From positions 2,993,501-3,057,500 of the forward strand of contig NZ_CP023396.1 of the NCBI RefSeq assembly GCF_008808095.1: a DNA stretch of 64,000 nt. Direction: 5' to 3'. This document shows positions 35,997 through 48,334 of the stretch, piece by piece (position 1 is the stretch's first letter; every line of letters begins with the position of its first letter). This stretch comes from Pseudoalteromonas ruthenica. Lineage in GTDB: Bacteria; Pseudomonadota; Gammaproteobacteria; Enterobacterales; Alteromonadaceae. The position numbers were made by a program, and so were the translations under genes. The notes below the pieces were generated by a model. That model was given only the letters and a program-made list of their open reading frames with translations, made no database searches and was not told the origin of the DNA.

Positions 35997-38900
35997 TTAT
36001 TCTTGGTCGCCAGACAAATCTGCATTAAGTGCATCAGTCAGTGCTTGGGTTGCTTCCTCGGCACTTACTGTTGGCTCAAGCAGTTCCTCTGCATTCTGTT
36101 TACGACGATTTTGGCGGTCTTGGTGATACGCAAAGCCAGTACCGGCTGGGATCAAGCGACCCACGATTACGTTTTCTTTCAGACCACGAAGTTCATCGCT
36201 CTTACCATTTACAGCGGCTTCAGTTAGGACACGTGTCGTCTCCTGGAACGAGGCTGCTGAAATGAATGATTCGGTTGCCAATGACGCTTTGGTAATACCC
36301 ATTAGCTGAATTTCATACTTCGCTGGGATCTTACCTTCGGCTTCAAGTTCACGGTTTGCGATGCTTACGCGTGCGACTTCAACCTGTTCACCGGCTAGGA
36401 ATTCAGTGTCGCCACCGTCAAGAATGATACATTTACGTAGCATCTGACGAATAACAGTTTCGATGTGCTTATCGTTAATCTTTACACCTTGCAGACGGTA
36501 AACGTCTTGCACTTCATTAACGATGTAGTTAGCAACATCGGTCACACCACGTAGACGAAGGATATCATGTGGAGACTCTGGACCATCGGCGATTACTTCA
36601 CCTTTGCTCACTGTCTCACCTTCGAACACGTTAAGCTGACGCCACTTTGGAATCATCTCTTCGTATGCATCACCTTCCGCTGGGGTGATTACAAGACGCT
36701 TCTTACCTTTGGTTTCTTTACCAAAGCTTACCGTACCTGAGATCTCCGCTAGGATGGCTGGATCTTTCGGCTTACGCGCTTCGAATAGGTCAGCAACACG
36801 TGGTAGACCACCGGTAATATCACGAGTTTTCGAACCTTCCTGCGGGATACGTGCAAGCACATCACCTGGGTTCACCGTGGCACCATCGCTCACCTCAATG
36901 GTGGTGAATGATGGTAGGCGAATCTCTTGCAGGCCGCGCTCTTCATTCTCAATGATAAGCTTAGGCTCTTTCGCATTCACCTTAGCGAGGTCTTTAACAA
37001 CCACACGCGTTAGACCAGTCAACTCGTCGGTCTGAGCTTCGGTATTAGAGTCATCGATATCGCTGAACGATACTTTTGACTCGTGCTCGATGATGATTGG
37101 GTGACTGTGCGGGTCCCTCATCGCTACGATGTCGTTGCCTTTCACTTCGGCACCATCTTGTACCGTTAACACTGCACCGTAAGGTACTTTATAACGCTCT
37201 TTCTCACGACCATGCTCATCAATGATGGTGATCTCGGTAGAACGTGAAGTGATAACGATCTTGCCTTCTGAATTCAACACATATTTCGCATTGTGAAGTT
37301 TCAGACGACCGTTGTTTTTAACTTGTACGCTGTTCTCTGCAGATGCCCGCGATGCTGCACCACCGATGTGGAAGGTACGCATGGTAAGCTGTGTACCTGG
37401 CTCACCGATTGACTGTGCTGCAATAACACCGACCGCTTCACCTGGGTTGATGATATGGCCACGAGCCAAGTCACGACCGTAACATTTAGCACATACACCA
37501 AAGTCATTGTCACAGGTGATAACAGAACGAACACGTACTTCATCCACTGAGTGCTCTTCAAGTAGGTCACACAGTTTTTCATCAAGCATGATGTTACGCT
37601 CAACCAACACTTCCTCAGTGCCTGGCTTAAGTACGTCTTCAGCAACTACACGCCCTAGTACACGCTCGCGTAGCGGCTCTACCACGTCACCACCTTCAAT
37701 GAGTGGCTTCATAGTTAGACCATCTTCCGTGCCACAGTCGCTCTCATTGATTACCAAGTCTTGCGCTACGTCTACGAGACGACGCGTTAGGTAACCCGAG
37801 TTCGCTGTCTTCAATGCGGTATCGGCAAGACCTTTACGCGCACCGTGCGTTGAGATGAAGTACTGAAGTACGTTTAGACCTTCACGGAAGTTCGCGGTAA
37901 TTGGCGTTTCGATGATTGAACCATCTGGACGAGCCATTAGACCACGCATACCCGCTAGCTGACGAATCTGAGCGGCACTACCCCGTGCGCCCGAGTCGGC
38001 CATCATAAACACTGAGTTGAATGAGTCTTGCTCTTCTTCGTTACCCTCAGCATTGATAACAGTGTCTTTCGATAAGTTCGCCATCATTTCGCGTGATAAG
38101 TTTTCGTTCACACGTGACCAAATATCGATAACTTTGTTGTACTTCTCACCCGCTGTTACAAGACCAGACTGGAACTGTTGGTTGATTTCGGCAACCTCAG
38201 CTTCCGCTGCATCGATGATCTCGGTTTTAACCGGCGGGATTTCCATGTCGTTGATGCCGATTGATACACCCGATTTCATCGCATAGTGGAAACCGGTGTA
38301 CATCACTTGGTCAGCAAACACTACGGTGTCTTTCAAGCCTAGACGACGGTAACACTCATTAAGCATACCTGAGATTTGCTTCTTACCTAACGCACGGTTA
38401 ACCAGTGAGAAAGGTAAGCCTTTAGGCATGATCAACGAGAAAATAGCACGACCAACAGTGGTATCGATAACGCCGGTCACTTCTTCAGTGCTGCCGTCTT
38501 CTTCGATTACCGTTTCTGTCATCCGTACTTTTACTCGGGCATGTAGCTCGGCAGTGCCAGTACGATAGGCTTTTTCAGCTTCTTTCGCGTCTTTAAATAC
38601 CAGGCCTTCACCTTTGGCATTAATGCGGTCACGGGTCATGTAGTAAAGACCCAAAACAACGTCCTGTGAAGGTACGATGATTGGCTCACCGTTCGCAGGC
38701 GAAAGAATGTTGTTGGTTGACATCATCAACGCGCGCGCTTCTAGCTGCGCTTCTAGCGTTAATGGTACGTGAACCGCCATTTGGTCACCGTCGAAGTCAG
38801 CGTTATACGCCGCACACACCAATGGGTGCAGGTGAATCGCTTTACCTTCGATAAGTACCGGCTCAAACGCCTGGATACCTAAACGGTGAAGGGTTGGTGC

Positions 38901-40175
38901 ACGGTTAAGTAGCACTGGGTGTTCACGAATAACTTCGTCTAGTACGTCCCAAACCTCTGGTACTTCGCGCTCAACCATCTTCTTCGCAGCTTTGATGGTT
39001 GTCGCCATACCACGGCGCTCAAGTTTGCCGTAGATGAAAGGCTTGAATAGCTCAAGAGCCATTTTCTTAGGCAGACCACACTGGTGTAGTTTCAGTGTAG
39101 GACCTACGGTAATTACAGAACGGCCTGAGTAGTCAACACGCTTACCAAGAAGGTTTTGGCGGAAACGACCTTGCTTACCTTTGATCATGTCTGCAAGCGA
39201 CTTAAGTGGACGCTTGTTAGAACCGGTAATAGCACGACCACGACGACCGTTATCAAGGAGCGCATCGACCGCTTCTTGCAGCATACGCTTTTCGTTGCGT
39301 ACGATGATGTCTGGCGCGGCTAAATCGAGAAGGCGCTTCAAACGGTTGTTACGGTTGATCACACGACGATAAAGGTCGTTTAGATCTGACGTCGCAAAAC
39401 GACCGCCGTCTAGTGGTACAAGTGGACGTAGATCAGGCGGTAGCACTGGAAGAACGCTCATTACCATCCACTCAGGGTTGTTACCTGGCTGGTGGAATGA
39501 TTCCATCAACTTCAAACGCTTGGTAATTTTCTTACGCTTAGTTTCAGAGTTGATAGTTGGTAGCTCTTCGCGCATTTCTGCAATCAGCTGACCTAGGTCG
39601 AGTTCTTTAAGAAGATCAAGTACCGCTTCTGCACCCATCTTCGCTTCAAATTCATCACCGTGCTCTTCAAGAGCATCAAGGTACTCTTCTTCACCTAAAA
39701 GCTGACCACGCTCAAGCGTCGTCATACCAGGTTCGGTTACCACGAATGATTCGAAGTACAGCACACGCTCGATGTCACGAAGCGTCATATCAAGCATTAG
39801 GCCGATACGCGATGGCAGTGATTTTAGGAACCAAATGTGTGCCACTGGGCTTGCCAGCTCAATGTGACCCATACGGTCACGACGCACTTTGGTTAGCGTT
39901 ACTTCAACGCCACACTTTTCACAAATAACACCACGGTGCTTCAAGCGCTTGTATTTACCACACAAACACTCGTAATCTTTCACTGGGCCGAAAATACGGG
40001 CACAGAATAAGCCGTCACGCTCAGGCTTGAAAGTACGGTAGTTAATGGTCTCAGGTTTCTTTACTTCACCATATGACCATGAACGCACCATGTCCGGCGA
40101 AGCAAGACCAATGCGAATTGCATCGAATTCTTCGGTCTTATTTTGTTGCTTCAGAAACTTAAGTAAGTCTTTCAC
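35997..40175 (-). CDS. rpoC: DNA-directed RNA polymerase subunit beta'
   Basis: About 1,392 residues. It shows the N-terminal zinc ribbon [20 protein letters not shown], the catalytic NADFDGDQM triad, and the second zinc site [13 protein letters not shown]. The GTG at 40175 ([13 protein letters not shown]) is the start, as in E. coli; AGGAG lies 7 bases upstream. The open frame upstream to 40223 includes the spacer hairpin and is not coding. It is co-transcribed with rpoB. Confidence 0.98.
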   Translation of the reverse strand: MKDLLKFLKQQNKTEEFDAIRIGLASPDMVRSWSYGEVKKPETINYRTFKPERDGLFCARIFGPVKDYECLCGKYKRLKHRGVICEKCGVEVTLTKVRRDRMGHIELASPVAHIWFLKSLPSRIGLMLDMTLRDIERVLYFESFVVTEPGMTTLERGQLLGEEEYLDALEEHGDEFEAKMGAEAVLDLLKELDLGQLIAEMREELPTINSETKRKKITKRLKLMESFHQPGNNPEWMVMSVLPVLPPDLRPLVPLDGGRFATSDLNDLYRRVINRNNRLKRLLDLAAPDIIVRNEKRMLQEAVDALLDNGRRGRAITGSNKRPLKSLADMIKGKQGRFRQNLLGKRVDYSGRSVITVGPTLKLHQCGLPKKMALELFKPFIYGKLERRGMATTIKAAKKMVEREVPEVWDVLDEVIREHPVLLNRAPTLHRLGIQAFEPVLIEGKAIHLHPLVCAAYNADFDGDQMAVHVPLTLEAQLEARALMMSTNNILSPANGEPIIVPSQDVVLGLYYMTRDRINAKGEGLVFKDAKEAEKAYRTGTAELHARVKVRMTETVIEEDGSTEEVTGVIDTTVGRAIFSLIMPKGLPFSLVNRALGKKQISGMLNECYRRLGLKDTVVFADQVMYTGFHYAMKSGVSIGINDMEIPPVKTEIIDAAEAEVAEINQQFQSGLVTAGEKYNKVIDIWSRVNENLSREMMANLSKDTVINAEGNEEEQDSFNSVFMMADSGARGSAAQIRQLAGMRGLMARPDGSIIETPITANFREGLNVLQYFISTHGARKGLADTALKTANSGYLTRRLVDVAQDLVINESDCGTEDGLTMKPLIEGGDVVEPLRERVLGRVVAEDVLKPGTEEVLVERNIMLDEKLCDLLEEHSVDEVRVRSVITCDNDFGVCAKCYGRDLARGHIINPGEAVGVIAAQSIGEPGTQLTMRTFHIGGAASRASAENSVQVKNNGRLKLHNAKYVLNSEGKIVITSRSTEITIIDEHGREKERYKVPYGAVLTVQDGAEVKGNDIVAMRDPHSHPIIIEHESKVSFSDIDDSNTEAQTDELTGLTRVVVKDLAKVNAKEPKLIIENEERGLQEIRLPSFTTIEVSDGATVNPGDVLARIPQEGSKTRDITGGLPRVADLFEARKPKDPAILAEISGTVSFGKETKGKKRLVITPAEGDAYEEMIPKWRQLNVFEGETVSKGEVIADGPESPHDILRLRGVTDVANYIVNEVQDVYRLQGVKINDKHIETVIRQMLRKCIILDGGDTEFLAGEQVEVARVSIANRELEAEGKIPAKYEIQLMGITKASLATESFISAASFQETTRVLTEAAVNGKSDELRGLKENVIVGRLIPAGTGFAYHQDRQNRRKQNAEELLEPTVSAEEATQALTDALNADLSGDQE

Positions 40176-40205
40176 CTTAGCTCTCCTGTCGGAGGTTAAT
40201 CTCGA

Positions 40206-40256
40206 GGGCGGCAAGCCGCCCATTTATTTGTTCGCAGGTTTGGGCGCCTTGCGCCC
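40206..40256 (-). other. Two perfect GC-rich hairpins in the rpoB-rpoC spacer
   Basis: GGGCGGC-AA-GCCGCCC (40206-40221) and GGGCGC-CTT-GCGCCC (40242-40256) occupy the 88-bp spacer. Neither is followed by a U-tract in the leftward transcript, so they are more likely RNA stability or processing elements than terminators. Confidence 0.7.
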
Positions 40257-40263
40257 GACCGGC

Positions 40264-43200
40264 TTATTCTTCTTCCAGCTCGATGTTGATACCGAGTGAA
40301 CGGATTTCTTTCAGCAATACGTTGAATGATTCTGGCATACCCGGTTCCATCTTGTGGTTACCGTCAACGATGTTCTTATACATCTTAGTACGACCATTCA
40401 CATCATCCGACTTCACAGTCAACATCTCTTGCAGGGTATAAGCCGCGCCGTACGCTTCTAGTGCCCAGACTTCCATCTCACCGAAGCGCTGACCACCGAA
40501 CTGTGCTTTACCACCTAGCGGCTGCTGCGTTACTAGGCTGTATGAGCCAGTAGAACGCGCGTGCATCTTGTCATCAACAAGGTGGTTCAGTTTCAGCATG
40601 TACATGTAACCAACCGTTACTTGACGCTCAAACTGATCGCCAGTACGACCATCATACAGCGTTACCTGACCGCTTGATGGGTAACCACCGAGCTCCAACA
40701 TTTCCTTGATTTCGCTTTCGCGAGCACCGTCAAATGCAGGAGTAGCAATCGGTAGACCGCCTTTTAGATTCTCTGCTAGGCGACGAACTTCGTCATCAGA
40801 GAAGCTAGCGATGTCTACTTGCTGGCGACATTCACCCAGTTCGTAAGCTTTCTTGATGAATTCACGCAGTTCGTGAAGCTCACGCTGCTCTTTCATCATT
40901 TCTTCAATACGCTCACCGATACCGCGTGCCGCAAGACCCATGTGAGTCTCTAGGATCTGACCGATGTTCATACGCGATGGTACGCCCAGCGGGTTCAATA
41001 CGATATCAACGGTACGGCCTTTCTCATCGTAAGGCATGTCTTCTACAGGTACGATAGTCGAGATAACACCTTTGTTACCGTGACGACCCGCCATCTTATC
41101 ACCTGGCTGGATGCGACGTTTAACCGCTAGGTAAACCTTCACAATCTTCAACACGCCTGGCGCTAAGTCATCACCTTGAGTGATCTTGCGACGTTTCGTT
41201 TCAAACTTCTTATCGTACTCAGCTTTAAGCTCATCGTACTGCGCTGCTAGTTGCTCAAGTTCTGCTTGCTTGCCTTCATCAGCTAGGCTTTGTGTTAATA
41301 GCTTATCAGCAGCGAGACCTTCTAAGCTGGCTGCATCCATGCCTGCGCCGGTCAATAGACCACGAGCACGGCTTAACACACCTTCTTCAAGGATCTTGAA
41401 CTCTTCGTTGAAGTCTTTCTTCGCTTCACGAAGCTGCATTTCTTCGATTTCAAGCGCACGTTTGTCTTTTTCTACACCGTCACGGGTGAAGACTTGTACG
41501 TCGATTACGGTACCTGATACTGAGTTTGGTACACGTAGCGAGCTGTCTTTAACGTCAGACGCTTTCTCACCAAAGATGGCACGCAGTAGCTTCTCTTCTG
41601 GCGTAAGCTGAGTTTCACCTTTAGGTGTTACTTTACCTACTAGAATGTCGCCGCCTTTCACTTCTGCACCGATGTAAACAACGCCAGACTCATCTAGCTT
41701 GCCCAGTGCAGACTCACCCACATTCGGGATGTCAGCAGTGATTTCTTCCGGCCCAAGCTTAGTATCACGAGCAATACACTGAAGCTCTTGGATGTGGATA
41801 GTCGTTAGACGATCTTCTTTTACAACGTTCTCTGAAAGGAGGATTGAATCCTCGAAGTTGTAACCATTCCAAGGCATGAATGCCACGCGTAAGTTTTGAC
41901 CTAACGCCAAATCGCCAAGGTCTGTTGACGGACCATCAGCAAGTACGTCACCACGTACAATTGGCTCACCAACCATACAAGTTGGCTTTTGGTTAATACA
42001 GGTGTTCTGGTTAGAACGGGTGTACTTAGTTAGGTTGTAGATGTCGATACCCGCTTCGCCAGGTACACGCTCATCTTCATTTACGTTGATAACGATACGG
42101 CTCGCATCAGCGTAATCAACCACACCACCACGCTTAGCAACGATAGTTACACCTGAGTCTTTCGCAAGTGTAAGTTCGATACCTGTACCTACTAGTGGCT
42201 TATCAGCACGTAGTGTCGGTACAGCCTGACGTTGCATGTTCGATCCCATCAATGCACGGTTCGCATCATCGTGCTCTAGGAATGGGATAAGCGCAGCAGC
42301 GACTGAAATAACCTGTTGTGGCGAAACGTCCATATACTGGATGTCATCGCGCGGCATCAAGGTCGACTCACCTTTGTGACGGCAAGTAATCAGTTCTTCT
42401 ACAAATCCGTTGTCATCGTTTAAGTCAGCATTTGCCTGAGCAATAACGAACTGACCTTCTTCGATAGCAGAAAGGTAATCAACCTCGTCGGTAACCGCAC
42501 CATCAACCACTTTACGGTAAGGTGTTTCTAGGAAACCAAAGTCATTGGTACGTGCATACGTAGACAATGAGTTAATTAGACCGATGTTTGGACCTTCAGG
42601 CGTTTCGATTGGACATACGCGACCGTAGTGCGTTACGTGTACGTCACGTACTTCGAAGCCTGCACGCTCACGCGTAAGACCACCCGGACCTAATGCAGAA
42701 ATACGACGCTTGTGCATAACTTCTGATAGCGGGTTGTTTTGGTCCATAAATTGAGAAAGCTGTGATGAACCGAAGAACTCTTTCACCGCTGCCGAAATTG
42801 GCTTGGCGTTGATAAGGTCTTGCGGCATGATGGCATCAAGGTCACCAAGGCTTAGACGCTCACGTACAGCACGCTCAACACGAACTAGACCGACACGGAA
42901 TTGGTTTTCTGCCATTTCGCCTACAGAGCGGATACGACGGTTACCAAGGTGGTCGATGTCATCAACATCGCCTTTACCGTTACGGATATCGATAAGCACT
43001 TTCATCACGGCAACGATGTCTTCTTTAGACAAAGTACCTGGGCCTTCGTCGGTGTCATAACCAACGCGGCTGTTGAACTTCATACGACCTACGGTTGATA
43101 GGTCATAGCGCTCATCGGTAAAGAATAAGTTTTCAAATAGCGCTTCTGCAGCTTCTTTTGTCGGCGGCTCACCTGGGCGCATCATGCGGTAGATTTCTAC

Positions 43201-44289
43201 CAAGGCCTCAAGGCGATTTGTAGTTGAGTCGATACGAACGGTATCTGACATGTAAGAGCCACTGTCTACTTCATTGATATATAAAGTAGCAATTTCGGTG
43301 TGACCTGCTTTAACAAGCTCAGCCATTAGCTCAAGCGATAGTTCATCGTTGGCATTGGCGATTACTTCACCTGTTGACTCATCAACATAGTTTTTCGCTA
43401 ATACTCGACCGATGACGTACTCATGCGGTACTTCTAGCTGCTTGATGCCTTTTTTCTCGATGCTCTTGATGTGACGCGCAGTAATACGACGGCCTTGTTC
43501 TACCAAGACTTCACCATCTTCGCCTTTAATGTCAAAGGCTGCGGTTTCACCACGTAGACGCGCAGGCACAAGTTCCATAAGAACTTTACCGTCACTCACC
43601 TCAAAGGTAGTGGTTTCAAAGAAGATATTAAGAATTTCTTCTGTTGAGTAATCAAGCGCGCGCAAAATGATCGACGACGGCAACTTACGGCGACGGTCGA
43701 TACGTACGTAGAGATTATCTTTAGCGTCGAATTCAAAGTCGAGCCATGAACCACGGTAAGGAATAACGCGAGCGTTATAAAGCACCTTACCAGAGGAGTG
43801 CGTTTTACCGCGGTCGTTATCAAAGAATACACCAGGTGAACGGTGTAGCTGAGAAACGATAACACGCTCAGTACCATTGATAACAAAGGTACCTGTGTCA
43901 GTCATGAGCGGAATTTCGCCCATGTAAACTTCTTGCTCTTTGATGTCTTTAACTGTGCCGGGTGCTTCTTTGTCCATAAGCACAAGACGAAGTTTTACGC
44001 GAAGTGGAGCAGAATAAGTCACACCGCGGATTTGACATTCTTTAACATCGAACACTGGCTCACCAATACGATAACTTACGTATTGAAGCTCAGAGTTGCC
44101 CGAATAGCTTTTAATCGGGAAAACGGAGCGGAAGGCAGCTTCCAAACCGAAATCGCCGTCAGCGTCCGGAGTTAAGAATTTTTTAAACGATTCTAACTGC
44201 ATTTGCAGTAAGAAAGGTACGTCCAAAACCTGTGGACGTTTACCAAAATCCTTACGGATACGTTTCTTTTCAGAATAAGAGTAAGCCAT
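40264..44289 (-). CDS. rpoB: DNA-directed RNA polymerase subunit beta
   Basis: 1,341 residues from [19 protein letters not shown]. Conserved parts include the rifampicin-pocket region [20 protein letters not shown], which has the wild-type-looking pattern, GRHGNKGV, and the C-terminal clamp region ending NIELEEE. The frame extends 41 codons upstream to 44412 but that part is not homologous to the family. Same operon as rplL through an attenuator-like hairpin. Confidence 0.98.
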   Translation of the reverse strand: MAYSYSEKKRIRKDFGKRPQVLDVPFLLQMQLESFKKFLTPDADGDFGLEAAFRSVFPIKSYSGNSELQYVSYRIGEPVFDVKECQIRGVTYSAPLRVKLRLVLMDKEAPGTVKDIKEQEVYMGEIPLMTDTGTFVINGTERVIVSQLHRSPGVFFDNDRGKTHSSGKVLYNARVIPYRGSWLDFEFDAKDNLYVRIDRRRKLPSSIILRALDYSTEEILNIFFETTTFEVSDGKVLMELVPARLRGETAAFDIKGEDGEVLVEQGRRITARHIKSIEKKGIKQLEVPHEYVIGRVLAKNYVDESTGEVIANANDELSLELMAELVKAGHTEIATLYINEVDSGSYMSDTVRIDSTTNRLEALVEIYRMMRPGEPPTKEAAEALFENLFFTDERYDLSTVGRMKFNSRVGYDTDEGPGTLSKEDIVAVMKVLIDIRNGKGDVDDIDHLGNRRIRSVGEMAENQFRVGLVRVERAVRERLSLGDLDAIMPQDLINAKPISAAVKEFFGSSQLSQFMDQNNPLSEVMHKRRISALGPGGLTRERAGFEVRDVHVTHYGRVCPIETPEGPNIGLINSLSTYARTNDFGFLETPYRKVVDGAVTDEVDYLSAIEEGQFVIAQANADLNDDNGFVEELITCRHKGESTLMPRDDIQYMDVSPQQVISVAAALIPFLEHDDANRALMGSNMQRQAVPTLRADKPLVGTGIELTLAKDSGVTIVAKRGGVVDYADASRIVINVNEDERVPGEAGIDIYNLTKYTRSNQNTCINQKPTCMVGEPIVRGDVLADGPSTDLGDLALGQNLRVAFMPWNGYNFEDSILLSENVVKEDRLTTIHIQELQCIARDTKLGPEEITADIPNVGESALGKLDESGVVYIGAEVKGGDILVGKVTPKGETQLTPEEKLLRAIFGEKASDVKDSSLRVPNSVSGTVIDVQVFTRDGVEKDKRALEIEEMQLREAKKDFNEEFKILEEGVLSRARGLLTGAGMDAASLEGLAADKLLTQSLADEGKQAELEQLAAQYDELKAEYDKKFETKRRKITQGDDLAPGVLKIVKVYLAVKRRIQPGDKMAGRHGNKGVISTIVPVEDMPYDEKGRTVDIVLNPLGVPSRMNIGQILETHMGLAARGIGERIEEMMKEQRELHELREFIKKAYELGECRQQVDIASFSDDEVRRLAENLKGGLPIATPAFDGARESEIKEMLELGGYPSSGQVTLYDGRTGDQFERQVTVGYMYMLKLNHLVDDKMHARSTGSYSLVTQQPLGGKAQFGGQRFGEMEVWALEAYGAAYTLQEMLTVKSDDVNGRTKMYKNIVDGNHKMEPGMPESFNVLLKEIRSLGINIELEEE

Positions 44290-44493
44290 GGGGTTCCTCA
44301 GCTTGCTGATCTTTGACCCTACCTGTTCTTGTAAGAACAGACATAACTGGCATCTATGCCAATATTTACAACATTTAGAATTGTTGTTCCTAAATGTCAC
44401 TGCTATTGCCAATGAAGTTGCGTAACCAATTGAAAATAAAAGTGAAATTTAGGTTTAGAGCACCCTGGAGCAAATTTTCGCTCTATAGCGCAA

Positions 44494-44525
44494 AAGGGCC
44501 GGTGATTAAATAATCACCAGCCCTT
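44494..44525 (-). terminator. Attenuator-like hairpin between rplL and rpoB
   Basis: Arms 44494-44507 and 44512-44525 pair in 13 of 14 positions with a 4-base loop, and the leftward transcript continues TTTTGCG. A second small hairpin (GCCTGA-TTAC-TCAGGC, 44526-44541) precedes it. In E. coli a partial terminator at the same place lowers rpoBC transcription relative to the ribosomal genes. Confidence 0.75.
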
Positions 44526-44563
44526 GCCTGATTACTCAGGCAGCGAACCTAGCATACGCTAGA

Positions 44564-44926
44564 TTACTTGATCTCAACTTCAGCACCAGCTTCTTCAAGA
44601 TCTTTCTTAAGTGCTTCAGCTTCTTCCTTAGAAACACCTTCTTTGATAGGTGCAGGAGCTGATTCAACAAGTGCTTTAGCTTCTTTAAGGCCAAGACCTG
44701 TTGCGCCACGTACCGCTTTGATAGCAGCAACTTTGTTACCGCCAGCGCCAGCTAGGATTACGTCGAACTCAGTCTTCTCTTCAGCAGCTTCAGCAGGACC
44801 CGCAGCAACAACAGCAGCAGCTGCAGTTACGCCGAATTTTTCTTCCATTGCTTCTACTAGTTCAACAACTTCCATTACTGACATTTCAGCAATAGCGTCA
44901 AGGATTTGGTCTTTAGTTACAGACAT
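44564..44926 (-). CDS. rplL: 50S ribosomal protein L7/L12
   Basis: 120 residues: the N-terminal dimerisation helices ([25 protein letters not shown]), an Ala-rich hinge, and the C-terminal domain with [25 protein letters not shown] that binds translation factors. Multiple dimers attach to L10, encoded upstream. Confidence 0.98.
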   Translation of the reverse strand: MSVTKDQILDAIAEMSVMEVVELVEAMEEKFGVTAAAAVVAAGPAEAAEEKTEFDVILAGAGGNKVAAIKAVRGATGLGLKEAKALVESAPAPIKEGVSKEEAEALKKDLEEAGAEVEIK

Positions 44927-45007
44927 TATAAATTTCCTAATATTCTCGAACCCGAGGGTTCATTAAATTCATTACACCGATAAAGAACAATAGCTTATAA
45001 ATAAAAA

Positions 45008-45502
45008 TTAAGCAGCTTGTTCTTGTTTCTGGTCGCGAACTGCAGCAAGAGTTTTTGCCAACTTGCCTGCAGAAGCTTCTTTCATAGCGCTCATTAGACG
45101 TGCAACTGCTTCGTCGTATGTAGGTAGCTTAGCTAGCATATCTACATCTACGATTTCACCGTCAAATACAGCCGTTTTAAGCTCAAATGCTTCGTTACTC
45201 TTTGCGAAATCTGTGAAGATACGCGCTGCAGCACCTGGGTGCTCAGAAGAGAAAGCGATTAGGCTAGGGCCTACTAGTGAATCGTTAAGACACTCGTAAT
45301 CAGTCCCTTCGATAGCGCGTTTAGCTAGAGTGTTACGAACGACTTTCATCCATACACCTGCTTCACGAGCTTCTTTACGAAGTGAAGTGATAGCGTCAAC
45401 AGTTACACCACGAGAATCTGCAACTACTGCAGATAGAGCACCTTTGGCAGCTTCGTTGACTTCAGCAACAATTGCTTTTTTGTCTTGAAGATTTAAAGCC
45501 AT
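45008..45502 (-). CDS. rplJ: 50S ribosomal protein L10
   Basis: 164 residues, start [21 protein letters not shown]; the C-terminal helix that carries L7/L12 dimers ends DQKQEQAA. With L12 it binds the leader of its own mRNA and represses translation. A conserved leader lies directly upstream (45625-45700). AGGAG precedes the ATG. Confidence 0.98.
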   Translation of the reverse strand: MALNLQDKKAIVAEVNEAAKGALSAVVADSRGVTVDAITSLRKEAREAGVWMKVVRNTLAKRAIEGTDYECLNDSLVGPSLIAFSSEHPGAAARIFTDFAKSNEAFELKTAVFDGEIVDVDMLAKLPTYDEAVARLMSAMKEASAGKLAKTLAAVRDQKQEQAA

Positions 45503-45624
45503 GGGTGTTACTCCTGGTTCAGTGAGATACCGAAATACCTCAGTTTTACTCTACTCCATCATCATGACGGAGCTGCTTGTTACGGCGAGAGCCAGAAGAT
45601 TAGGAAAAATCTAGCTGGGATTCA

Positions 45625-45700
45625 CACCGTCTACGTAGGAAATTAAGCAATACGTGACTGCACCTACGGTCTTGGACGGAAGCCAACAACGTTGGCTTCA
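45625..45700 (-). promoter_or_regulatory. Ribosomal protein L10 autoregulatory leader
   Basis: On the minus strand the order is GGGTTGAAGCCAACG, a hairpin (AGCCAAC-AAC-GTTGGCT, 45681-45697), CCGTCCAAGACCGTAGG, a variable loop, then CCTACGTAGACGGTG. This matches the E. coli rplJ leader segment by segment (CCGTCGAAGACCGCAGG ... CCTGCGTAGACGGTG), including the kink-turn region that binds the L10(L12)4 complex. The helix is closed by CACCGTC with GACGG. A further 9-bp stem is at 45716-45738. Confidence 0.88.
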
Positions 45701-45786
45701 ACCCGAATTCGTTGATTGTTGAGTTCAATACTCAACAAAATGGCGCGAAATTATAGTATAAAAATCGCGCCACGTAAACTCCTAAA

Positions 45787-46491
45787 TTACGCTACTTGCG
45801 TGCTTAGTGAGTTTTGGTCAACAGCAACACCTGCGCCCATAGTAGTCGAGATGCTTACTTTCTTGATGTAAGTACCTTTTGCTTGTGAAGGCTTAGCCTT
45901 CTTAAGCGCTACGATAAGAGACTCAAGGTTTTGTTGTAGCTGTTCAGCAGTGAAGTCAACTTTACCAATGGTAGAGTGAACGATACCGTTCTTGTCGTTG
46001 CGGTAACGAACCTGACCCGCTTTCGCGTTTTTAACTGCTTCAGCAACATTAGGTGTTACAGTACCAGTTTTAGGGTTAGGCATAAGACCACGTGGACCTA
46101 GGATTTGACCTAGTTGACCAACAACGCGCATTGCATCTGGAGAAGCAACAACAACGTCAAAGTCCATCTCGCCAGCTTTTACTTTGTCAGCAAGATCTTC
46201 CATACCTACGATATCCGCGCCAGCTTCTTTAGCTGCGTCTGCATTAGCACCTGAAGTGAATACAGCAACGCGAACGTCACGACCAGTACCATTTGGAAGT
46301 ACAGTCGCACCACGTACGTTTTGGTCAGATTTACGTGCATCGATACCAAGGTTAACAGCAACGTCAACACTTTCAACGAACTTAGCAGTTGCTAGCTCTT
46401 TTAGAAGTGCAACAGCTTCGTTGATTTCGTAATCTTTAGTGACATCCACTTTTTCGCGGATAGTACGCATACGTTTAGTTAATTTTGCCAT
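45787..46491 (-). CDS. rplA: 50S ribosomal protein L1
   Basis: 234 residues with the family signature region ([20 protein letters not shown]). L1 forms the movable stalk at the E site, and in E. coli it represses the rplK-rplA mRNA. It starts 4 bp after rplK. Confidence 0.98.
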   Translation of the reverse strand: MAKLTKRMRTIREKVDVTKDYEINEAVALLKELATAKFVESVDVAVNLGIDARKSDQNVRGATVLPNGTGRDVRVAVFTSGANADAAKEAGADIVGMEDLADKVKAGEMDFDVVVASPDAMRVVGQLGQILGPRGLMPNPKTGTVTPNVAEAVKNAKAGQVRYRNDKNGIVHSTIGKVDFTAEQLQQNLESLIVALKKAKPSQAKGTYIKKVSISTTMGAGVAVDQNSLSTQVA

Positions 46492-46495
46492 TATC

Positions 46496-46924
46496 TTAGT
46501 CCTCTACGTTCAAGCCCATTGCACGCGCAGAACCTGCGATAGTGCGTACCGCAGCGTCCATATCAGCCGCTGTAAGGTCAGGTTTCTTCATCTCAACGAT
46601 CTCTTCAAGTTGAGCACGAGTAACTGTACCCACTTTTTCAGTGTTAGGACGGCCTGAACCAGACTTAATGCCTGCAGCTTTCTTAAGTAGGTAAGCAGCA
46701 GGTGGCGTTTTCATGTCAAACGTGAAAGAACGGTCATTGTAAACAGAGATGATTACAGGAACCGGAGCGCCTTTCTCTAGAGACTCTGTACGAGCGTTGA
46801 ACGCTTTACAGAATTCCATGATGTTTACACCGTGTTGACCTAGAGCAGGACCTACTGGTGGACTAGGGTTAGCCATACCAGCAGCAACTTGTAGCTTGAT
46901 TAAAGCTTCAACTTTTTTAGCCAT
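46496..46924 (-). CDS. rplK: 50S ribosomal protein L11
   Basis: 142 residues, start [29 protein letters not shown]; the C-terminal rRNA-binding domain ends [13 protein letters not shown]. Part of the GTPase-associated centre and the RelA sensing site. First gene of the rplKAJL-rpoBC transcript. Confidence 0.98.
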   Translation of the reverse strand: MAKKVEALIKLQVAAGMANPSPPVGPALGQHGVNIMEFCKAFNARTESLEKGAPVPVIISVYNDRSFTFDMKTPPAAYLLKKAAGIKSGSGRPNTEKVGTVTRAQLEEIVEMKKPDLTAADMDAAVRTIAGSARAMGLNVED

Positions 46925-47034
46925 GATTATACCTCGTTAGGTGGGTCTTAGCCTCGTGCGCGCGAGGACGCGTACTCAAACGGCTTCCCAATTAATAAAA
47001 AACCTATTTTGCAGCCAGCATTTTCAGCTGCTAC

Positions 47035-47073
47035 AAAAAGGCCGCTGATTATAAGTTAGTCAGCGGCCTTTTT
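47035..47073. terminator. Strong bidirectional terminator after nusG
   Basis: A perfect 14-bp inverted repeat (47035-47048 and 47060-47073) with an 11-base loop. Its outer ends are five A and five T, so it works on both strands. It separates the tRNA-Trp-secE-nusG unit from rplK. Confidence 0.94.
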
Positions 47074-47103
47074 CAACATTAGTTTGCGTGTTTTACGAGC
47101 AAC

Positions 47104-47661
47104 TTACTTGTCTTGTTCAACCTGACCAAATTCAAGTTCAACAGGGGTAGAACGACCGAAGATAAGTACTGATACTTTCAAGCGGCTTTTCTCGTAATCC
47201 ACTTCTTCAACCACACCGTTGAAATCAGCAAATGGGCCATCAATAACACGAACCACTTCACCTGCTTCAAACAAGGTGGCTGGCTTCGGCGCTTCAGCAT
47301 TTTCTTCGAGACGATTAAGAATGCGGTCGGCTTCGCGCTTGCTGATTGGTGCTGGACGATCAGAAGTACCACCAATGAAACCCATCACGCGAGGGGTGCT
47401 GTTCACTAGGTGCCAGCTCTCATCATTCATGTCCATTTCTACCAGTACGTAACCTGGGAAAAATTTACGTTCTGATTTGCGCTTTTGACCGGCGCGCATT
47501 TCCACTACTTCTTCAGTTGGCACCAACACCTCTCCAAAGCTATCTTCAAGGCCTTGGATTTTGATGTGCTCTTTGATGGTTTGCGCAACACGCTTCTCAA
47601 AACCTGAGAAAGCCTGGATTACATACCAACGTAATTTCTTTTCTTTGTTCTCATCCGTCAT
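47104..47661 (-). CDS. nusG: Transcription termination/antitermination factor NusG
   Basis: 185 residues. The NGN domain ([19 protein letters not shown]...[19 protein letters not shown]) binds RNA polymerase, and the KOW domain ([21 protein letters not shown]) contacts S10 or Rho. It starts 4 bp after secE and ends at the strong terminator. Confidence 0.98.
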   Translation of the reverse strand: MTDENKEKKLRWYVIQAFSGFEKRVAQTIKEHIKIQGLEDSFGEVLVPTEEVVEMRAGQKRKSERKFFPGYVLVEMDMNDESWHLVNSTPRVMGFIGGTSDRPAPISKREADRILNRLEENAEAPKPATLFEAGEVVRVIDGPFADFNGVVEEVDYEKSRLKVSVLIFGRSTPVELEFGQVEQDK

Positions 47662-47665
47662 GGGA

Positions 47666-48043
47666 TTAGATCTCCAATCCAGTTAAAAAGCCCACTAGGC
47701 GGAATAAAATTCCGTCCAATCCCCACAAGATAAGCGCCATAATCACTGTCGCGATCATCACGATAAATGTTGTGTGTGTGGTTTCTTGGCGTGTTGGCCA
47801 AACAACTTTGCGTACTTCGATGCGAGCTTCTTTCGCAAACGAGATGAAGGAGCGACCTTTGCCTGTCGTTGCCGCAATACCCAGGGCAACGGCGATTGCA
47901 GCAACCACGCCAATAGCTCGAATTAACGCAGACTCTTCACCATACATGGTGTTGCCTACTACTGCTGCTGCCAGCAACGCAATGGCGATAAGCCATTTTA
48001 CCAAGTCCATCGGGCTTGACGAGTTTTCTACATTTGCACTCAT
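47666..48043 (-). CDS. secE: Preprotein translocase subunit SecE
   Basis: 125 residues with three membrane helices (about 15-35, 40-60, 92-115), the enterobacterial-type long form. The conserved amphipathic stretch [20 protein letters not shown] precedes the third helix. SecE clamps SecY in the protein-export channel. Confidence 0.97.
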   Translation of the reverse strand: MSANVENSSSPMDLVKWLIAIALLAAAVVGNTMYGEESALIRAIGVVAAIAVALGIAATTGKGRSFISFAKEARIEVRKVVWPTRQETTHTTFIVMIATVIMALILWGLDGILFRLVGFLTGLEI

Positions 48044-48165
48044 AATCCTAATACCTTAAATACAGACACAACAACCCCGTCACACGACAGGGTAAATCTA
48101 TCCAAATCTAACCTTAAAAACATGCTTTAAAACAGATTTTTAGACTTAGACTTGTCTGTGAAAAG

Positions 48166-48242
48166 TGGCAGGGGCGGAGAGATTCGAACTCCCAACCGTC
48201 GGTTTTGGAGACCGCTGTTCTACCAATTGGAACTACGCCCCT
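48166..48242 (-). tRNA. tRNA-Trp (anticodon CCA)
   Basis: 77 bases including an encoded CCA. The acceptor arms are AGGGGCG and CGCCCCT, the anticodon loop is CTCCAAA (anticodon at 48206-48208), and the T-arm is GGGAG-TTCGAAT-CTCTCC. It differs from the E. coli Trp tRNA at few positions. It is the first transcribed element before secE, as in Pseudomonas. Confidence 0.96.
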
Positions 48243-48257
48243 GCAAAGTGGATGCCC

Positions 48258-48285
48258 ATTATACTGACCAGAGACGCTAAAACAA
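48258..48285 (-). promoter_or_regulatory. Sigma-70 promoter of tRNA-Trp-secE-nusG
   Basis: Reading leftward: TTGTTT (48280-48285), a 16-base spacer, a perfect TATAAT (48258-48263), then GGGCATCC. Transcription should start about 8-10 bases before the tRNA 5' end. Confidence 0.8.
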
Positions 48286-48334
48286 GAGCAAAACAAAGGC
48301 CACCGAAAATTAATTTAGTGGTCGTGGCTGTGAT

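Noticed and set aside
40176..40223. 16-residue extension of RpoC with an upstream ATG
   Set aside because: RpoC starts with GTG at 40175 behind AGGAG, and the extension reads through a spacer hairpin.
41180..41611. 143-codon antisense ORF inside rpoB
   Set aside because: Ser/Arg-rich shadow frame caused by codon bias in rpoB. The same applies to the other antisense ORFs within fusA, rpoC and the MCP gene.
44290..44412. 41-residue N-terminal extension of RpoB
   Set aside because: Cys-rich and unlike any Rpo[20 protein letters not shown] is the conserved start.
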